NCBI GenBank assembly: GCA_964016985.1
Contig: OZ024823.1
Span: 26,958,595 to 27,022,594, forward strand
Source: Anodontia alba
Taxonomy: Eukaryota; Mollusca; Bivalvia; Lucinida; Lucinidae
Reading direction: 5' to 3'
Length of the DNA stretch: 64,000 bases
Shown piece after piece: positions 20,601 through 35,600 of this stretch. A program made the position numbers and the translations under genes. Numbering within the stretch: position 1 is the first letter of the stretch; each line of letters opens with the position of its first letter. The notes under the pieces are model-generated. The model made no database searches. It was not told the origin of the DNA and was given only the letters and a program-made list of their open reading frames with translations.

Positions 20601-23600
20601 TAGAAAGTTTGGAGTCAACTGGCCTTTCGGTTCAGAAGAAGAAGTGAAAAATAGGTTTTCAAAATGGCTGCCATGGCGGCCATTTTTGATTTCTCATCGG
20701 CACGATTTTAGCTATTTTTGATCTACAAGTCATCCCGATGCTTCCTAGCAAGTTTGGAGTCAAAGGGCCTTTCGGTTCAGGAGAAGAAGTGAAAAATAGA
20801 TTTTCAAGACGGCTGCCATGGCGGCCATCTTGGATTTCTCATCGGCACAATTTTAGCTATTTTTGATCTATAAGTCACCCCAATGCTTCCTACCAAGTTT
20901 TGAGTCAATTGGCATTCGGGTTTATTAGAAGAAGCGAAAAATATATTTTCAAGATGGCTGCCATGGCGGCCATCTTAGATTTACGATTGACACAATTTTA
21001 GCTATTTTTGATTTACAAGTCACCCCAATGCCTCCTACCAAGTTTTGAGTCAACTGGCCTTCCTGAGTGCAGGAGAAGAAGCGAAAAATAGATTTTCAAG
21101 ATGGCCGCGATTTCCAATCGGAACTTTTTAGCTATTTTTGATCTACAAGTCACCCTGATGCTTCCTACTAAGTTTCGAGTCAATTGACTTTTGGGTTTAA
21201 GAAGCAAACAATAGCTTTTCAAGATGGCAGCCATGGCGGCCATCTTGGATTTATGATCACCATGATTTTAGCTATTTTCCGTCTGCAAGTCACCTCAATG
21301 CTTCCTAGCAAGTTTGGAGTCAACTGGCCTTTCGGTTCAAAAGAAGAAGTGAAAAATAGGTTTTCAAGATGGCTGCTATGGCAGCCATTTTTGATTTCCC
21401 AATGGCACGATTTTAGCTATTTTTGATCTACAAGTCATCCCGATGCTTCCTAGCTAGTTTGGAGTCAAAGAGCCTTTCGGTTCAGGAGAAGAAGCGAAAA
21501 ATAGATTTTCAAGATGGCTGTCATGGTGGCCATCTTGATTTCCAATCGGCACTATTTTAACTATTTTTGATCTATAAGTCACCCCAATGCTTCCTACCAA
21601 GTTTTGAGTCAATTGGCATTTGGGTTTATTAGAAGAAGCGAAAAATATATATTTTCAAGATGGCTGCCATGGCGGCCATCTTAGATTTACGATTGACACA
21701 ATTTTAGCTATTTTTGATTTACAAGTCACCCCAATGCCTCCTACCAAGTTTTGAGTCAACTGGCCTTCCTGAGTGCAGGAGAAGAAGCAAAAAATAGATT
21801 TTCAAGATGGCCGCCATTGCGGTCATCTTGGATTTCCAATCGGAACTTTTTAGCTATTTTTGATCTACAAGTCACCCTGATGCTTCCTTCTAAGTTTTGA
21901 GTCAACTGACTTTTGGGTTTAGGAGAAGAAGCAAACAATAGCTTTTCAAGATGGCAGCCATGGCGGCCAGCTTGGATTTATGATCAGCATGATTTTAGCT
22001 ATTTTTGATCTACAAGTCACCTCAATGCTTCCTAGCAAGTTTGGAGTCAACTGGCCTTTCGGTTCAGAAGAAAGTGAAAAACAGGTTTTCAAGATGGCTG
22101 CCACGGCGGCCATTTTTGACTTCCCATCGGCACGATTTTAGCTATTTTTGATCTACAAGTCATCCCGATGCTTCCTAGCAAGTTTGGAGTCAAAGGGCCT
22201 TTCGGTTCAGGAGAAGATGAAAAATAGGTTTTCAAGATGGCTGCCACGGCGGCCATTTTTGACTTCCCATCGGCACAATTTTAGCTATTTTTGATCTATA
22301 AGTCACCCCAATGCTTCCTACCAAGTTTGGGGTCAATTGGCTTTTGGGTTTAGGAGAAGAAGTGAAAAATATATTTTCAAGATGGCTGCCATGGGGGCCA
22401 TCTTGGATTTTAGATCGGCACAATTTTAGCAATTTTTGATCAACAAGTCATCCCAATGCTTCCTAGCAAGTTTGGAGTCATTTGGCCTTTCAGTTCAGGA
22501 GAAGAAGCGAAAAATAGATTTTCAAGATGGCTGCCATGGCGGCGATCTTGGATTTCCAATCAGCAGGATTTTAGCTATTTTTGATCTACAAGTCACCCCG
22601 ATGCTTCCAAGCAAGTCTGGAGTCAATTGGCCTTACCATTCAGGAGAGGAAGCCAATAATAGATTTTCAAGCTGGTGGCCATGGCGGCCACCTTGGATTT
22701 CCGATCGGCGTGATTTTAGCTTTTTTTGATCTACAAGTCACCCTGATGCTTGCTAGCATGTTTGGAGTCAAATGGCCTTTCCGTTCAGGAGAAGAAGCGA
22801 AAAATAGATTTTCAAGATGGCGGCCATCTTGGCCATCTTGGATTTACGATCGGAACCATTTTAGCTATTTTTGATCTACAAGTCACCCTGATGCTTCCTA
22901 CCAAGTATCGAGTTAATTGGCCCAGGGGTGTAGGAGGAGTAGGCTTTTAAAGCAATTGTTGACGCCGCACGACAGACGATGGATGACAGACATTGACTGA
23001 CCACAATAGCTCACCATGAGTACTTCATGCTCAGGTGAGCTAATAAAAACTGAATGCATGAAAAATTGTAAGTATCTCAGTTTAGAATATGCTGAACTCC
23101 TAACCTCTACTCCCCACTCACCCTAAGTTACTGGATCAGAAATGAGTTTTCCTAACTTTACCTCAATCCTAATTTTCTTCATCTTTTTTTCTTCTGAATA
23201 TTATTTGTTTGTGTTGAGGTTTTACGGTCCAGTCAACCCAATGGTGTCATATTGAGTACGGTCAGTTTATCTAACCACACTTTTATTTAACAGGCTTAGT
23301 CCTATAAGCGGTTAACCAATATTGTGCACAATCTTTTACCAGAAACTGACAACTGCCCTTTTTGAATCAGCAGAAGAAAGAGAATGACCGTAGAAAATAT
23401 TTCATGATCAATCTCCACAAAAGAATGTTGCCGACCCTTAGGGGGTCGAACCCGCAACCTCCTGATCACCGGTCGGAGGTGCATCCAACTTAGCCACCAA
23501 GGCTGGCAACATTGTTTGTTGCTGTTGTGACAAATCCTTTAAGGGTTAAACATGTCTTCTAAAACAAGAGCTCCGCCAAGCGGGGCATTATACGCCCGTG

Positions 23601-26600
23601 GCAAGTAAAAAGATACTGGCTCCTGTATAATTCAGTGCTCTGGATATAAACTGTAAGTGGAATTACAAAAAAAAAAATAAATAAAAATAAAAAAATTTCA
23701 TTGAGGCATATCTCTGCTGATATTTGGTGAACTGTAACCTAAGCAACCAAGCTGGCCTAGGAATTAAGGAAGAAGTGACTTCACCCTCCTGGGGAAATAA
23801 GGAGAAGTTTGCTGCTTCTAGGGAGAAGTGCTTTCTGACAGAGGACACACCACACAGAAGCATGACTATGGCTGATTTGTTTTTCCTATACTTCAATATC
23901 TGACCAAACAATAACAAAACAAAAATAAACAACCAAAATAAAAAAAAAAAAATGCTGCAAGAAACTTTTTTTTTAAACCTTTAACTTGTTTAATACTGAT
24001 TTTATTTTTGTTCTTCAAGGGAGCAAAATCAGAAGAGTATTAAAAAAAAAAAAAAAAAATCCAAAAAGAATTATGTATTCATAAAGATTTAATAATGGCA
24101 ACCTTTCCTTGCAAATCTAATAAGAGAAGAAAAAAAAAAAAAAAAAAAAAAAAGAAAAAGAAATAATCAATATCTTGCCCACATGACCAAAACTTTAGTT
24201 ATTTGCAAAAAATATACCTATTATAAAATAAAATTTGCACACTATTACCTCTAAACAATATGCTGTGAAAAATTTACAAAAACTTTCAAAGGGGCATAAA
24301 TCTGCAAATATTTGGTGCACTGTAACCTCAAAATCATATGTGCTGCTCCACATCATCGTGTAACTATTTATGAAGTTTCAGCTTGATCGGATGTAAACTA
24401 TAGAAGGATTTAGCCGGAAACAAAAAATTAATAGAAATTAATAGAAATTTTCAACAGGGTTTGACTCTGCTGATATATGGTGGATTGTAACATTGAAATA
24501 ATATGCGCTACTCCACATCATGGTCTAGCTGCAAATAAAATTTCAGCTTGATAGGATGTACACTGTAGGAGGATTTAGCCGGAAACGAAAAGTTTACTGA
24601 AATTTTCAAAGGGGCATAACTCTGCTAATATTTGGTGGACTGTAACCGTGAAACAATATGTGCTGCACCACATCATGGTCTAACTGTACATGAAGTTTCA
24701 GCTTGATTGGATGTGAACTGTAGGAGGATTTAGCCAGAAACGAAAAATTAATTGAAATCTTCAAAGGGGTATATTTGGTGTACTGTAACCTTGAAACAAT
24801 ATCACATCATGGTCTAACTACAAATCAAGTTTCAGCTTGATCGGATGTAAACTGTAGGAGGAGTTAGCCGGAAACGAAAAGTCAACTGAAATTTTCAAAG
24901 GGGCACAACTCTGCTAATATTTGGTGGACTGTAACCTTGAAACAATATGCGCTGCTCCACATCATAGTCTAACTATATATGAAGTTTCAGCTTGATTGGA
25001 TGTAAAATGTAGGAGGAATTAACCGGAAATGAAAAGTTTACAGAAATTTTCTAAGGGGCATAACTCCGAAACAATATGTGCTGCGCCACATCATGGTCTA
25101 ACTATATACCAAGTTTCAGCTTGATCGGATGTAAACTGTAGGAGGAGTTAGCCGAAACAAAAAAGTTTACGGAGGGACAGATGGACGCCATACCCCGTAA
25201 CATAATACGTCCCGTTTTTCAAACGGTCGTATAATAAACTATGGTAAATGTCCTAAAATTTGGAATACTTTATTATATTCCTTTTTGGCCTAATTTTTGC
25301 TTCTTATGCTCTTCTTTCTTTAAATACTTCCCGGAATGGCAAACAATGTAGACCCTGATCAGACTGCTCCTTTACAGTCTGATCTAGGTCTACACTGTTT
25401 GCATATGCAATTTTGTCAGGCACTTTGGTGTACAAAATTAAATTTTAGGACATTTACCATGGTAAACATATATACCTGTTTTCACTGGTGGTTTTTAAAA
25501 CAGATCCATCATTATCTTCCAATTCTACATCTGTTATGGACAAGACAGACGAAAAACATCCTGTAACAGCTAACAGTACTTTTTCTTGTTTGGTCTGCAA
25601 CAAATCATACATGCAAAAATAGAAAAAAAAAAAATCTTCTGAATACTCTCTTTATCTGGGCCTTTGAATAAGGCAACTAACATTGCATAGAATGCAGCGG
25701 ACAAATTCCACCGAACAAAGTCCAAGTTGACAGCTGCCTTTGGACCATTTTCGTCATGATTCTACTCATAATTATCTCACTGTGTACACATACACTAATG
25801 ACTCTGACAGAACAATCAGCCATTAACATGTATTACATCAGGCAAGTTTTCTATAAATGTATTTACTCATATACAAATAAAACAATATTGTTTCAGACTC
25901 TCTGACTGCATTCGGAGAAAATGGTGTTTTATCACAGTGTTAATAATTTATGTGTTTTTTTTTTTCATGTTGTCATTTACCTAACAACACTTTACCTGGG
26001 CAGACTTAGTCCTCTACGTGGTTAACCAGTACTTGTGCACATTCTTTCACCAGAAACTGACAAATGCCATTCTTGAATCAAGGCAAGGGAGAGAATGATG
26101 GCAGAAAATATTTCATGATCAATCTCCACAAAAGAATGTCCCTACAACGACCAAGTATGCATAGCTGGAACTGTAAGACGACTAAGGACTCATAAAATCA
26201 GCATCAAGCCCCACAACAGTCTTACAGGCAGTGCTTCTCTTGCAGTTCCATCAGGGCCCGGTTGTTCACAGCGTCGTTAGCTTAACGAGCTCGTTAAGGG
26301 TCATTTCGTTAACTGTTTTAGCTGATCCAATACACAATATTCTGATATTTTTTGCTGCAAAAGCTACTCACATTTTTTCAGCAAAAAATTTCAGCATGTT
26401 TGCATATCACTCAATGTAAATTTTAACGAATCGTTAACTAACGACATCGTTAGCTTTGAACAACTGGGCCCTGGTTGCTGACATTCTGTTTTCTAGTAAG
26501 TGTTGTTTACTGTTATCATTTTATCTCAAAACCCTTCTCTTCTTCATCTTTTGATACCTTTGGAAGAAGTGTTCTGTAACTGATGCCTTCCAGTCTTTCC

Positions 26601-29600
26601 TGGATATCTCCATACTTGGTAAATCTTTCAGCTGATGACTTTTGAAATATTTTCTTACTTTTCCCAGAAAACAGAATTAGATATTACAAGCAAATTGGGA
26701 GACAATTTGCATGAAATGCCAAATCCAATTTTCTAGGACAAATAAGAAAAATATCACCATTTTGTCATCTGCTGAATTAGTCCAGAGAGTGGTAAAGGTT
26801 TAAAGTCAGCTAGCACAGTTGCAATCCAAACTCTAATGTTTTGGTATTGCAGTAAAATGTAGACTGAAGAGATAATACAAATAGTTGAAACAACTTCTCA
26901 TACTAAGTAATATGTCATCAAGGGGAATGACCAACATCCTCAATACATACCGCAATATATATATAGTCTGACAAATTTTACTAAAAAAATGTTCAGGATA
27001 TATCATCAGCTTAGATTAAATAAAAGTGAAAATGAAAAATAATAATTAAACTAAAGTAAACAAGCAAATTCCATGGGGAATTTATGTCCCCCGCCTTATT
27101 TTTATTTGAGGTGTTAAAAATGGTAAAGTTAACCAGAGGACCATTGGTCCTGTATCAATTACCTAAGTATTGAAGCAGGAAACCAGTGATAAAAAATAAT
27201 TTCAAGATTCTGAAAAAAAACACATGCATATCTTCAGACCATCCTTAAAGCACCTGTAAAGTTTCAAAGGATCTGCTTAAAACTGTGGTAGGAGTTACGG
27301 GGTCAAGGTACCTACTCCCTATACGCTTCTGTAGTATTAGAACTCAAAAAATGTCTAAGTTAAAAATGCAGAAAAAGTGGTAAAAAATTATTTCAGGATT
27401 CTGAAAAAACCACATGCATATCTTCAGGTCATCTTAAAAGCCCTTGTAAAGTTTCAAAAGGACCGGACAAAAACTGTGGGAGGAGTTAAGGGGACAAGGT
27501 ACCTGTACCCTATACACTTCTGTAATATTAGAACTCAAAAAATGTCTAAGTTAAAAATGCGGAAAAAGTAATAAAAAAATACTTCAGGATTCTGAAAAAT
27601 CCACCTGCATATTTTCAGGCCATCCTAAAAGCCCATGTAAAGTTCCAAAAGGATCGGCCAAAAACTGTGGGAGGAGTTAAGGGGACAAGGTACCTACTCC
27701 CTATAGACTTCTGTAATATCAGAACTCAAAAAATGTCTAAGTTCAAAACGTGTAAAAAGTGATAAAAAATAATTTCAGGATTCTGAAAAAGACACATGCA
27801 TATCTTCAGACCATCCTTAAAGCACCTGTAAAGTTTCAAAAGGATCGGCCAAAAACTGTGGGAGGAGTTAAGGGGACAAGGTATCTGCTTCCTATATACT
27901 TCTGTAGTATTAGAACTCAAAAAATGTCTAAGTTAAAAATGCGGAAAAAGTGATAAAAAATTATTTCAGGATTCTGAAAAAAACCACATGCATATTCAGG
28001 CCATCCTGAAAGCCCATGTAAAGTTTCAAAAGGATCGGCCAAAAACTGTGGGAGGAGTTAAGGGGACAAGGTACCTACTCCCTATACGCTTCTGTAATAT
28101 TAGAACTCAAAAAATGTTTATGTTCAAAATGTCTAAAAAGTAATAAAAATTAATTTCAGGATTCTGAAAAAACTACATGCATATCTTCAGACCATCCTTA
28201 AAATACCTGTAAAGTTTCAAAAGAATCGGCCAAAAACTGTGGGAGGAGTTAAGGGGACAAGGTACCTGCTCCCTATACACTTCTGTAGTATTAGAACTCA
28301 AAAAGTGTCTAAGTTAAAAATGCAGAAAAAGTGATAAAAAATTATTTCAGGATTCTGAAAAAACCACATGCATATCTTCAGGCCATCCTAAAAGCCCATG
28401 TAAAGTTTCAAAAGGATCGGCCAAAAACTGTGGGAGGAGTTAAGGGGACAAGGTACCTACTCCCTATAGACTTCTGTAATATTAGAACTAAAAAAATGTT
28501 TAAGTCAAAAATGCGGAAAAAGTGATAAAAATTATTTCAGGATTCTGAAAAAAACACATGCACATCTTCAGACCATCCTTAAAACACCTGTAAAGTTTCA
28601 AAAGCATCGGACAAAAACTGTGGGAGGAGTTAAGGGGACAAAGTACCTACTAAAAACTCGGAACCACGCACCATGCGCCACGAGCCACGCCCCACGGAAA
28701 ACCAAAAACAGTGTCCCTCCACTTTTCTTCGAAAAGGCGGAGGACAATAAAACTAGAATGTGTTCTTTAAAACACTATGTCTCCAACTATATATGCATGT
28801 CCCTAAAAAAAATGCCAAACTTGAAATGGGGCACCACTTTCATTAAATTAATTAATCTACTTCTCAGCCCTAGTAAGTCTGCCAAATATCAAACCCCTAG
28901 CTCAAATACTTTCTGAGATCTCTTGTACACAAGGTTAAGTGTGATGAACAAACAAACAAACAAACAGCTGAATGGACAAAGCAAATGCAATGTGCTCCTC
29001 AAACTTTTTATCCCTGCATTTTTCGAAGAAAAAGTGGGGATATTGTGACACCCCCTGTCCATCCATCCGTCTGTAAGGTCACACCATTGCTCCTAGACCA
29101 TTTAAGCTAGAATTCCGAAACTTTCATGGGTGATAACCATATGGATGAGGACTGGAGGAACACATTCAGAATTTTGATGTAACCCCTCTGAGCAGGGCCA
29201 AGGGCATGTGGCCCCGAATAGTCACAAATCCATTTTGTACAAACATAGTCATGTTGCATAACAAATCAAAGGTAATGAAGAGTAGAATACAGTGGTGCAA
29301 AAATTTTGCCCCGGGGGCATGACTGGGGGTCACCAGAGGTAAAAAGTAGGATTTTGGGTCCTTTTTTTATTGTCACACAATTCCTCCTAGTTTTTTTTAG
29401 CTAGAACCTTGAAACTGTCACAGGTAACAGCCCTATGGATGAGGACTGGAGGAACACATTTGGAATTTTGATGTGCGCGAAGATATGCGCTGGCACTGGT
29501 GTGGGGATGTGCGATGGCAAGCCATCGACTTGCTCTAGTTTCAAGTTGGAAAATTAATGAAAGAGAAAACCAGCCTAATACCGGCATGAAGCAGCACAAC

Positions 29601-32600
29601 TAGCCATCCATACAATATTACCCACTTACCATATTCTGGAATGATGACTGAACTGATTTGACAGATGCTGATGTTGAATTATCTTCCTGAAAAGCTGAAT
29701 GACTATCTTCAGCGCCAAATGCTGCCCAATCATCATCGTCATCATCGTTCACTTCTGAGGCTGTAACTGATTCAGAAATCTGTGGTTCGGAAAAAGCTGC
29801 CCAGTTATTAGTCTCTTCGGAATTTTGTGTATCTTTAGCAATACTTGCGGAACCAAAATCTGCAAAACTACTATCTCCAGTTTCACTGAAAGCTGCAAAG
29901 TCATCAGTCTGACTATCTACAACCACATTTGATTCAAACTTATTATCATCATGAATATCTTCAAATTCAGTACTCACATCACCTGATTTGAAACCACTAA
30001 AATCGTCAAAATCATTGTCATCTACTTTATCTGCCTCATTAACTTTTTTATCACATTCATTGAAATTACCATGGAATTTATCACCCTCACTTACAATATG
30101 TTCTGATTCATGTACATCAAAATTTGTGAATTCCATATCATCACTATTTTTTTCACAATTGTTAGAAAGCTCTTCTAATGCAGCATCAGAGTTTATATCT
30201 CTCTGTATTGTTTCAAAATCACCACTGCTATCAATACTAATAACTGTCGGCTTAAGATCTGCATCTTTCTGAGATCCTCCTTTAAAACTTTCACTCATCT
30301 GTTCAAATGAAGTGCTTTCCTGATCAATATTGCAACTTCCCATTTTTTCTGAAGCGTCATCTTTTACTCCTGATTTTAGCATTTCTGTCTTTCCTTCTGA
30401 ACTTAAATCAGAATAGTTCAAATTTGTTTTAGTTTTAGAGTCTATTTCTGTTGAATCTGAGGATCTGTTCAATTGGTCTGAATCACTACCAGAATCTGAG
30501 GTAGCTTCTGAAATATTTAAATCACATTTTAAACTTTTTTCTGCATTAGTTTCAATGTTTATAGATGGTAACTGGTCTATGTGATCAAAATCATTTGCTT
30601 CCAAATGTAAATCTGTACTTTCTTTAGATTTTTGTAATTGGAACTCTTCAGTTTCTGCTATATTACTTCCTTTTATTGTAGTTTCATAATCTGTTTTCAA
30701 ATTATCATCTTCAATATACGTTGCATTATTGTTAGCAGTATCATGGCCAGTGTCAGTATCACTTGAAACTGAAACCTGTATATCACCTTCAAAGGAATGA
30801 CTAGAAACATGTGGAATGTTTTCTGGAATATTAACACCAGTTGCTTCTGAAATTTGCTGCATGGAAGCATCTGCATTTATTCCCTCTTCATTATCAAAAT
30901 TGTCACAGACAGTAAAAGATGACCTTGAGTTGGTTTGAAAATTATCATTCTTTACAAATAATGAAGTACTGGAGTCTTTACTTTCATCCTTGTCATTATT
31001 TTCTTCTGTCAGAACACATTCATTCCCAGAAGAAGCCATTCTATCTTCACATGATAACTGTTCTGAATTGGATAAAAAGGTATCATCAGAACTGTTCTTT
31101 ATTGATGCTGAATCTAAATGAAGGTCTCCTATACTGTCTGATTCTGACTGACTTTTATCACCAGAACCTGACAGATCTGAATACTGCACAGGGGATACTT
31201 CAGTACTATACAAGCCTGAATCTGTCAGTGACTGTTTTATAGTCTCTGACTGCCCTGTAATGGCCTCACTATCTATTTGTTTGTCTCTATCAAGATCTAT
31301 TGTCTTTGGTCTATTTTCATTGTCCAAACGAGTATCTTCTGTTGTACATGAATCTACCTCAGCATCTTGAGAACTGAAGTTGGCAAACTGACAGACACTA
31401 CTGTCTGCAACTGACATATTAGTTTCCTGAACATCTGCTGCCCCTGACTGGTTCCAATTTGCAAATGCTGAGCTGCTTCCAGTTTCAGTCCCTACTGTTG
31501 TAGAGTTCCAATCACCTGCTTTACCTAAAAGAATACAATATTACAATATCATAACAAAAAGAGATTCTGGCTTTATGCAAAAATACATACAAAAACTCTG
31601 AATCTTGTATGAAGATTTGGCCTTTACACCCCCACCCCACCACCCATACACACACACATATATGTATATACTTTTATGTGGTTACCATGTTAGTCAACAC
31701 TTTAGCTGCTTAAAATTGATTTTTCTCAGATATATTTTTAAATACATGGACTGGGTTTAACCACAAGAAGACCATGCTCTATGCTCACCAGAGCTCAAGT
31801 GTTAATGACGAGGACACGAACAGACAGATAATGGACCACTGACTATCCTATAAAATCCCCTGGCTCTGGTGAGCTAAATGTCTACTGTTTTGCCGTTTTT
31901 GCCATACAAGTCTAAGAGACCTAAATTGACCTTGTTGTAAAACATGCCAAGAATAAACTAGGTACAGAGTCCCTAATGCTGCCTACCAAGTTTCAAAGTC
32001 ATCAGCCTTTCAGTTCCTGAGATGAATAATTTCAAAACCTTTGTATCATATAAGGGCATGACAGCCATCTTGGTCACGTGACCCAGATCCCAAGAACAAA
32101 TTTTGATTTCCCAACCCCAATGATGCTCTATAAGCATTTTGGTTTGCTCTGTATGCAATTTGGTTTCAATTAGGTTAGCAGATTTAGAGAATACTTTAAA
32201 ACTTATGAATCTGAGGGGCCTCAGACCAAGACTTTGTTTGTGTCAACCAAATGGGGTCCTGTCAAGCGCAGTCAATTTATCTAACCACTTTTGCTGGCAG
32301 GCTTAGTCCTCTAAGCGGTTAACCAGTATTGTGCACATTCTTTCACCAGGAACTGACAACTGCCCTTCTTGAATCAGCTGAAGGGAGAGAATGATCGTAG
32401 AAAATATTTCATTATTAACTTTCCACGAAAAAATGTTGCCAACCCGGTAGGGTCAAACCTGCAACCTCCTGATCACCCGTCTGATGCGCATCTAAATGAG
32501 CCACCAAGGCCAGCTATCTGACCAAGGTAAGTAAACTACCTTGACCTGTGGTAATTGTGATTTATAAAAGTTCAAAAATGCCACGGTTTTGCCTTTTCCC

Positions 32601-35600
32601 CATACAAATGCCTAAGTGACCCAATCTGACCCTGACTTAAAATAGGTCAAGGTCAACCAAGGCTCATTGTTGGATAAAATTGGTAGGCTTACGTCCCAAA
32701 TGCTGATCACCAATTTCAAGGTAATCAGCCAATCAGTCCTGAGAAGAGGATTTTTAGATGGTTTTTTTTTTCCCATACATATATGGGCATGGTGGCTATC
32801 TTGGTCATGTGATCCAGAATCCATACACAAACTTTAATTCCCACATCCCATAGAGGCTCCATATGTAATTTGGTTTCAAGCAGTCCAGCAGTTTTAGAGA
32901 ACTTTAAATTACTGAATCTGAGGCATCCAGGACAGAGGTCAGCAAATGACCTTGACTTTTGATATTTACAAATAAAAGCACCGCAAGCATAATACCCTGC
33001 CATAGCAATTATTTGTTTATGTATTAAAGTTATCGTTGCGAAAATGTCTGGAAAGAAAATAGCGGAGGGACAGATAACAATCCTAAACAAGATCTTGATA
33101 ATATCAATGGACAGATAACAATCCTAAAGCAGATCTTGATAATATCAATGCATATAGCAAGTTTGGTTAAAAGGCCTTGTTATTTACTAAAGTTGTCATC
33201 CAGAAATGAAAATATGCATGCGTCTTGGACAGATAACTCCGTAAAAATTTGACAAAATTTGCCTATTAGCAATTCCAAGCCTGATCTCCTTACTATCAAT
33301 ACATATAGCAAGTTTGGTTAAAATCCCTTATTTACTAAAGTTATCATCCGGAAACGAAAATATGGGTGTGTCTCGGGCAGATCTCCGTAAACATTTGACG
33401 AAATTTGCCCATTAGCAATCCCAAACCAGATCTCCTTAATGTCAATGCATATAGCAAGTTTGATGAAAATCCCTTGTTATTTACTCAAGTTATCATCTGG
33501 AAACGAAAATATGGGTGTGTCTCTGACAGATAAGTCCGTAAAAATTTGACGAAATTTGCCCATTAGCAATCCCAAACCAGATCTCGACAATATCAATGCA
33601 CATGCCAAGTTTGGTGAAACTCCATTGATGTTTACTCAAGTTATCATCCGGAAACGAAAATATGGGCATGTCTCGGGCAGATAACTCCGTCAAAAATTGA
33701 CGAAATTTGGCCATTAGCAATCCCAAACCAGATGTCCACAATATCAATGCACATACCAAGTTTGGTGAAAATCCATTGATGTTTACTCAAGTTATCATCC
33801 GGAAACAAAAAACGGACAGATGGACAGATGGATGGACTCACAGATGACCAACGTGAAACCATAATACCCCACCACTATTGTGTGGTGGGGTATAAAAATC
33901 ATTTAGCTGATTGCATAAATCAACTTTGATGGCACAGGCTACAACAGAATCGAAAAAATCCATTGTTTCACCTTTTTCCCATACAAAAGCGTAAGTGACT
34001 GAGTCTGACCTTGCCATTAAAAAGGTCAAGGTCAACCAAGAGTCATCATATGGGCACAAGTCATCATACCAAGTTTCAAGGTAATCAGCCATTCTGTTCC
34101 TGAGAAGATCTTCAAAGGTTTATACCATATATGGGCATGAAGGCCGTCTTGGTCATGTAACCCAGACTATACTAACAAACTTTTGTTCACCCACCACAAG
34201 GAGGCTCCACATGTGAGTGAGTTTCAATCAGCCCAGCCATTTTTAAGATATCATGAAGTTAAAAATAGTGAATCTGAGGTATCCAGGACAAAGGTCAGTA
34301 AATGACCTTGACCTTTTATGACTGACTTTTTTAAAAGTTCATTCAGCTGATTGCATAAATCAATTTTGATGCTACAAGCTACAGTCAGAGGCAATAAGTA
34401 ATTCCACAAAATTATTTTCTCATAGACTTTAATGCATTTTGATGTATACTAGACACTTAATATTGCATAACGTTGTAAAGAAAATAATGATGTTCTGTAA
34501 TGATTAGAAAGGTAAATGATACATGCCTGAAATATATGACTTTGATAAATACCGGATATTTGTCTTCTCAGATACAACAATTTAAATTAAGAGGAAATTC
34601 TAAAAATGGCAGATTTCCATTGACGTCAATGTTGACGTCGCTCAAAAACTGCCCAAAATGTCTTACACAAAATTTAATTCTTTGTCTCTCAAATTTGCAT
34701 AGAGAAAATCCAATGAGAATCACAATGTATATTATATAAATTGTCCAGCTTTCAGATGATGTGAACGTTATAAAGATAAAAACAATTATTTTTATTATTA
34801 TTTCTTTTTTGTAAACATGAAAATGCATTGAACTTTATGGGATTTCTGACGTTGTGGAATTACTTTTGATCCCTGACTGTACAAGAGAATCAGAAAAATC
34901 CACCGTTTGCCTTTTTTCCCCACACAAAAGTTGAACTGCCCAAATCCGACCATGCCGTTAAACAGGTCAAGGTCAAGCAAGGGTCATCATTTGAGCAACT
35001 TTGATCAGGTCCAAGTCAACAATGCAGCATACCAAGTTTCAAGGTCATTGGCCATTCGGTTCCTACAAAGAAGATTTTGTTTGTGTTGAGGGTTTACAGC
35101 CCAGTCAACACAATGGGGTCAAGATTTTAAAAGGGTTTTTACCATATATGGGCATGGAACCCATCTTGGTCAAGTGACCAAGACCATACAGACAATCTTT
35201 TGTTCCCCCACCCCATGGAAGCTCTTCTTTAAAATGATCAGTCTTGCTGGTGTGTCTTAGCAAAGCAGTATAATCTGATAGAAATTTCAGTAAATTTCCA
35301 TTTTGCCTAAAAATACTCACATAACGAGCAAATTACTGTTAAGAGGCATCTTTTTTTAGTGTTGTACAAAAAAAAAAAAAAAAAAAGAATATCTAATTAA
35401 ATATTCAAAATGGCAGCACCCATGATCATAGTTAAGAAAACTTTAAATTCTAATATCTTTCTTATTACTTAACTGATTTTGATCAATGTCTAAAGCTGAA
35501 TATTTTAAGGCATACACTGTATTTAGTGGGCCTTTCCCTTTAACCCTTGCCAAGCTGAATAAATTAAGATGCCTTAACACTTCTAATTTTCAGCCAATCA

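Larger units (their letters stand above)
31760..35245 (+). repeat. Degenerate array of GTCAAGGTCAA / CATCTTGGTCA units
   Basis: Recurring blocks at about 31,900-32,220, 32,560-32,970, 33,895-34,330 and 34,870-35,240. They share AAGGTCAAGGTCAACCAA, TACCAAGTTTCAAGGTCATC, AGCCATTCGGTTCCTGAG, ATATATGGGCATG, CCATCTTGGTCATGTGACCC and CTTTTGTTCCCCCACCCCA. A SINE (32235-32517) and a family-3 tandem element (32977-33897) interrupt it. It carries no gene and lies in AFTPH intron 1. Confidence 0.65.

Noticed and set aside
19034..22950. Many 60-118-aa ORFs in the 19-23 kb region
   Set aside because: They are translations of the tandem monomer in various frames and share the same peptide fragments.
18798..23045. 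Regularly spaced repeats that could look like a CRISPR array
   Set aside because: Whole ~145-bp monomers are repeated without unique spacers, and the genome is eukaryotic.
27377..28525. Repeated 64-aa ORFs beginning MIKN or MVKN
   Set aside because: They recur with the ~190-bp monomer and show no selection for reading frame across all units.
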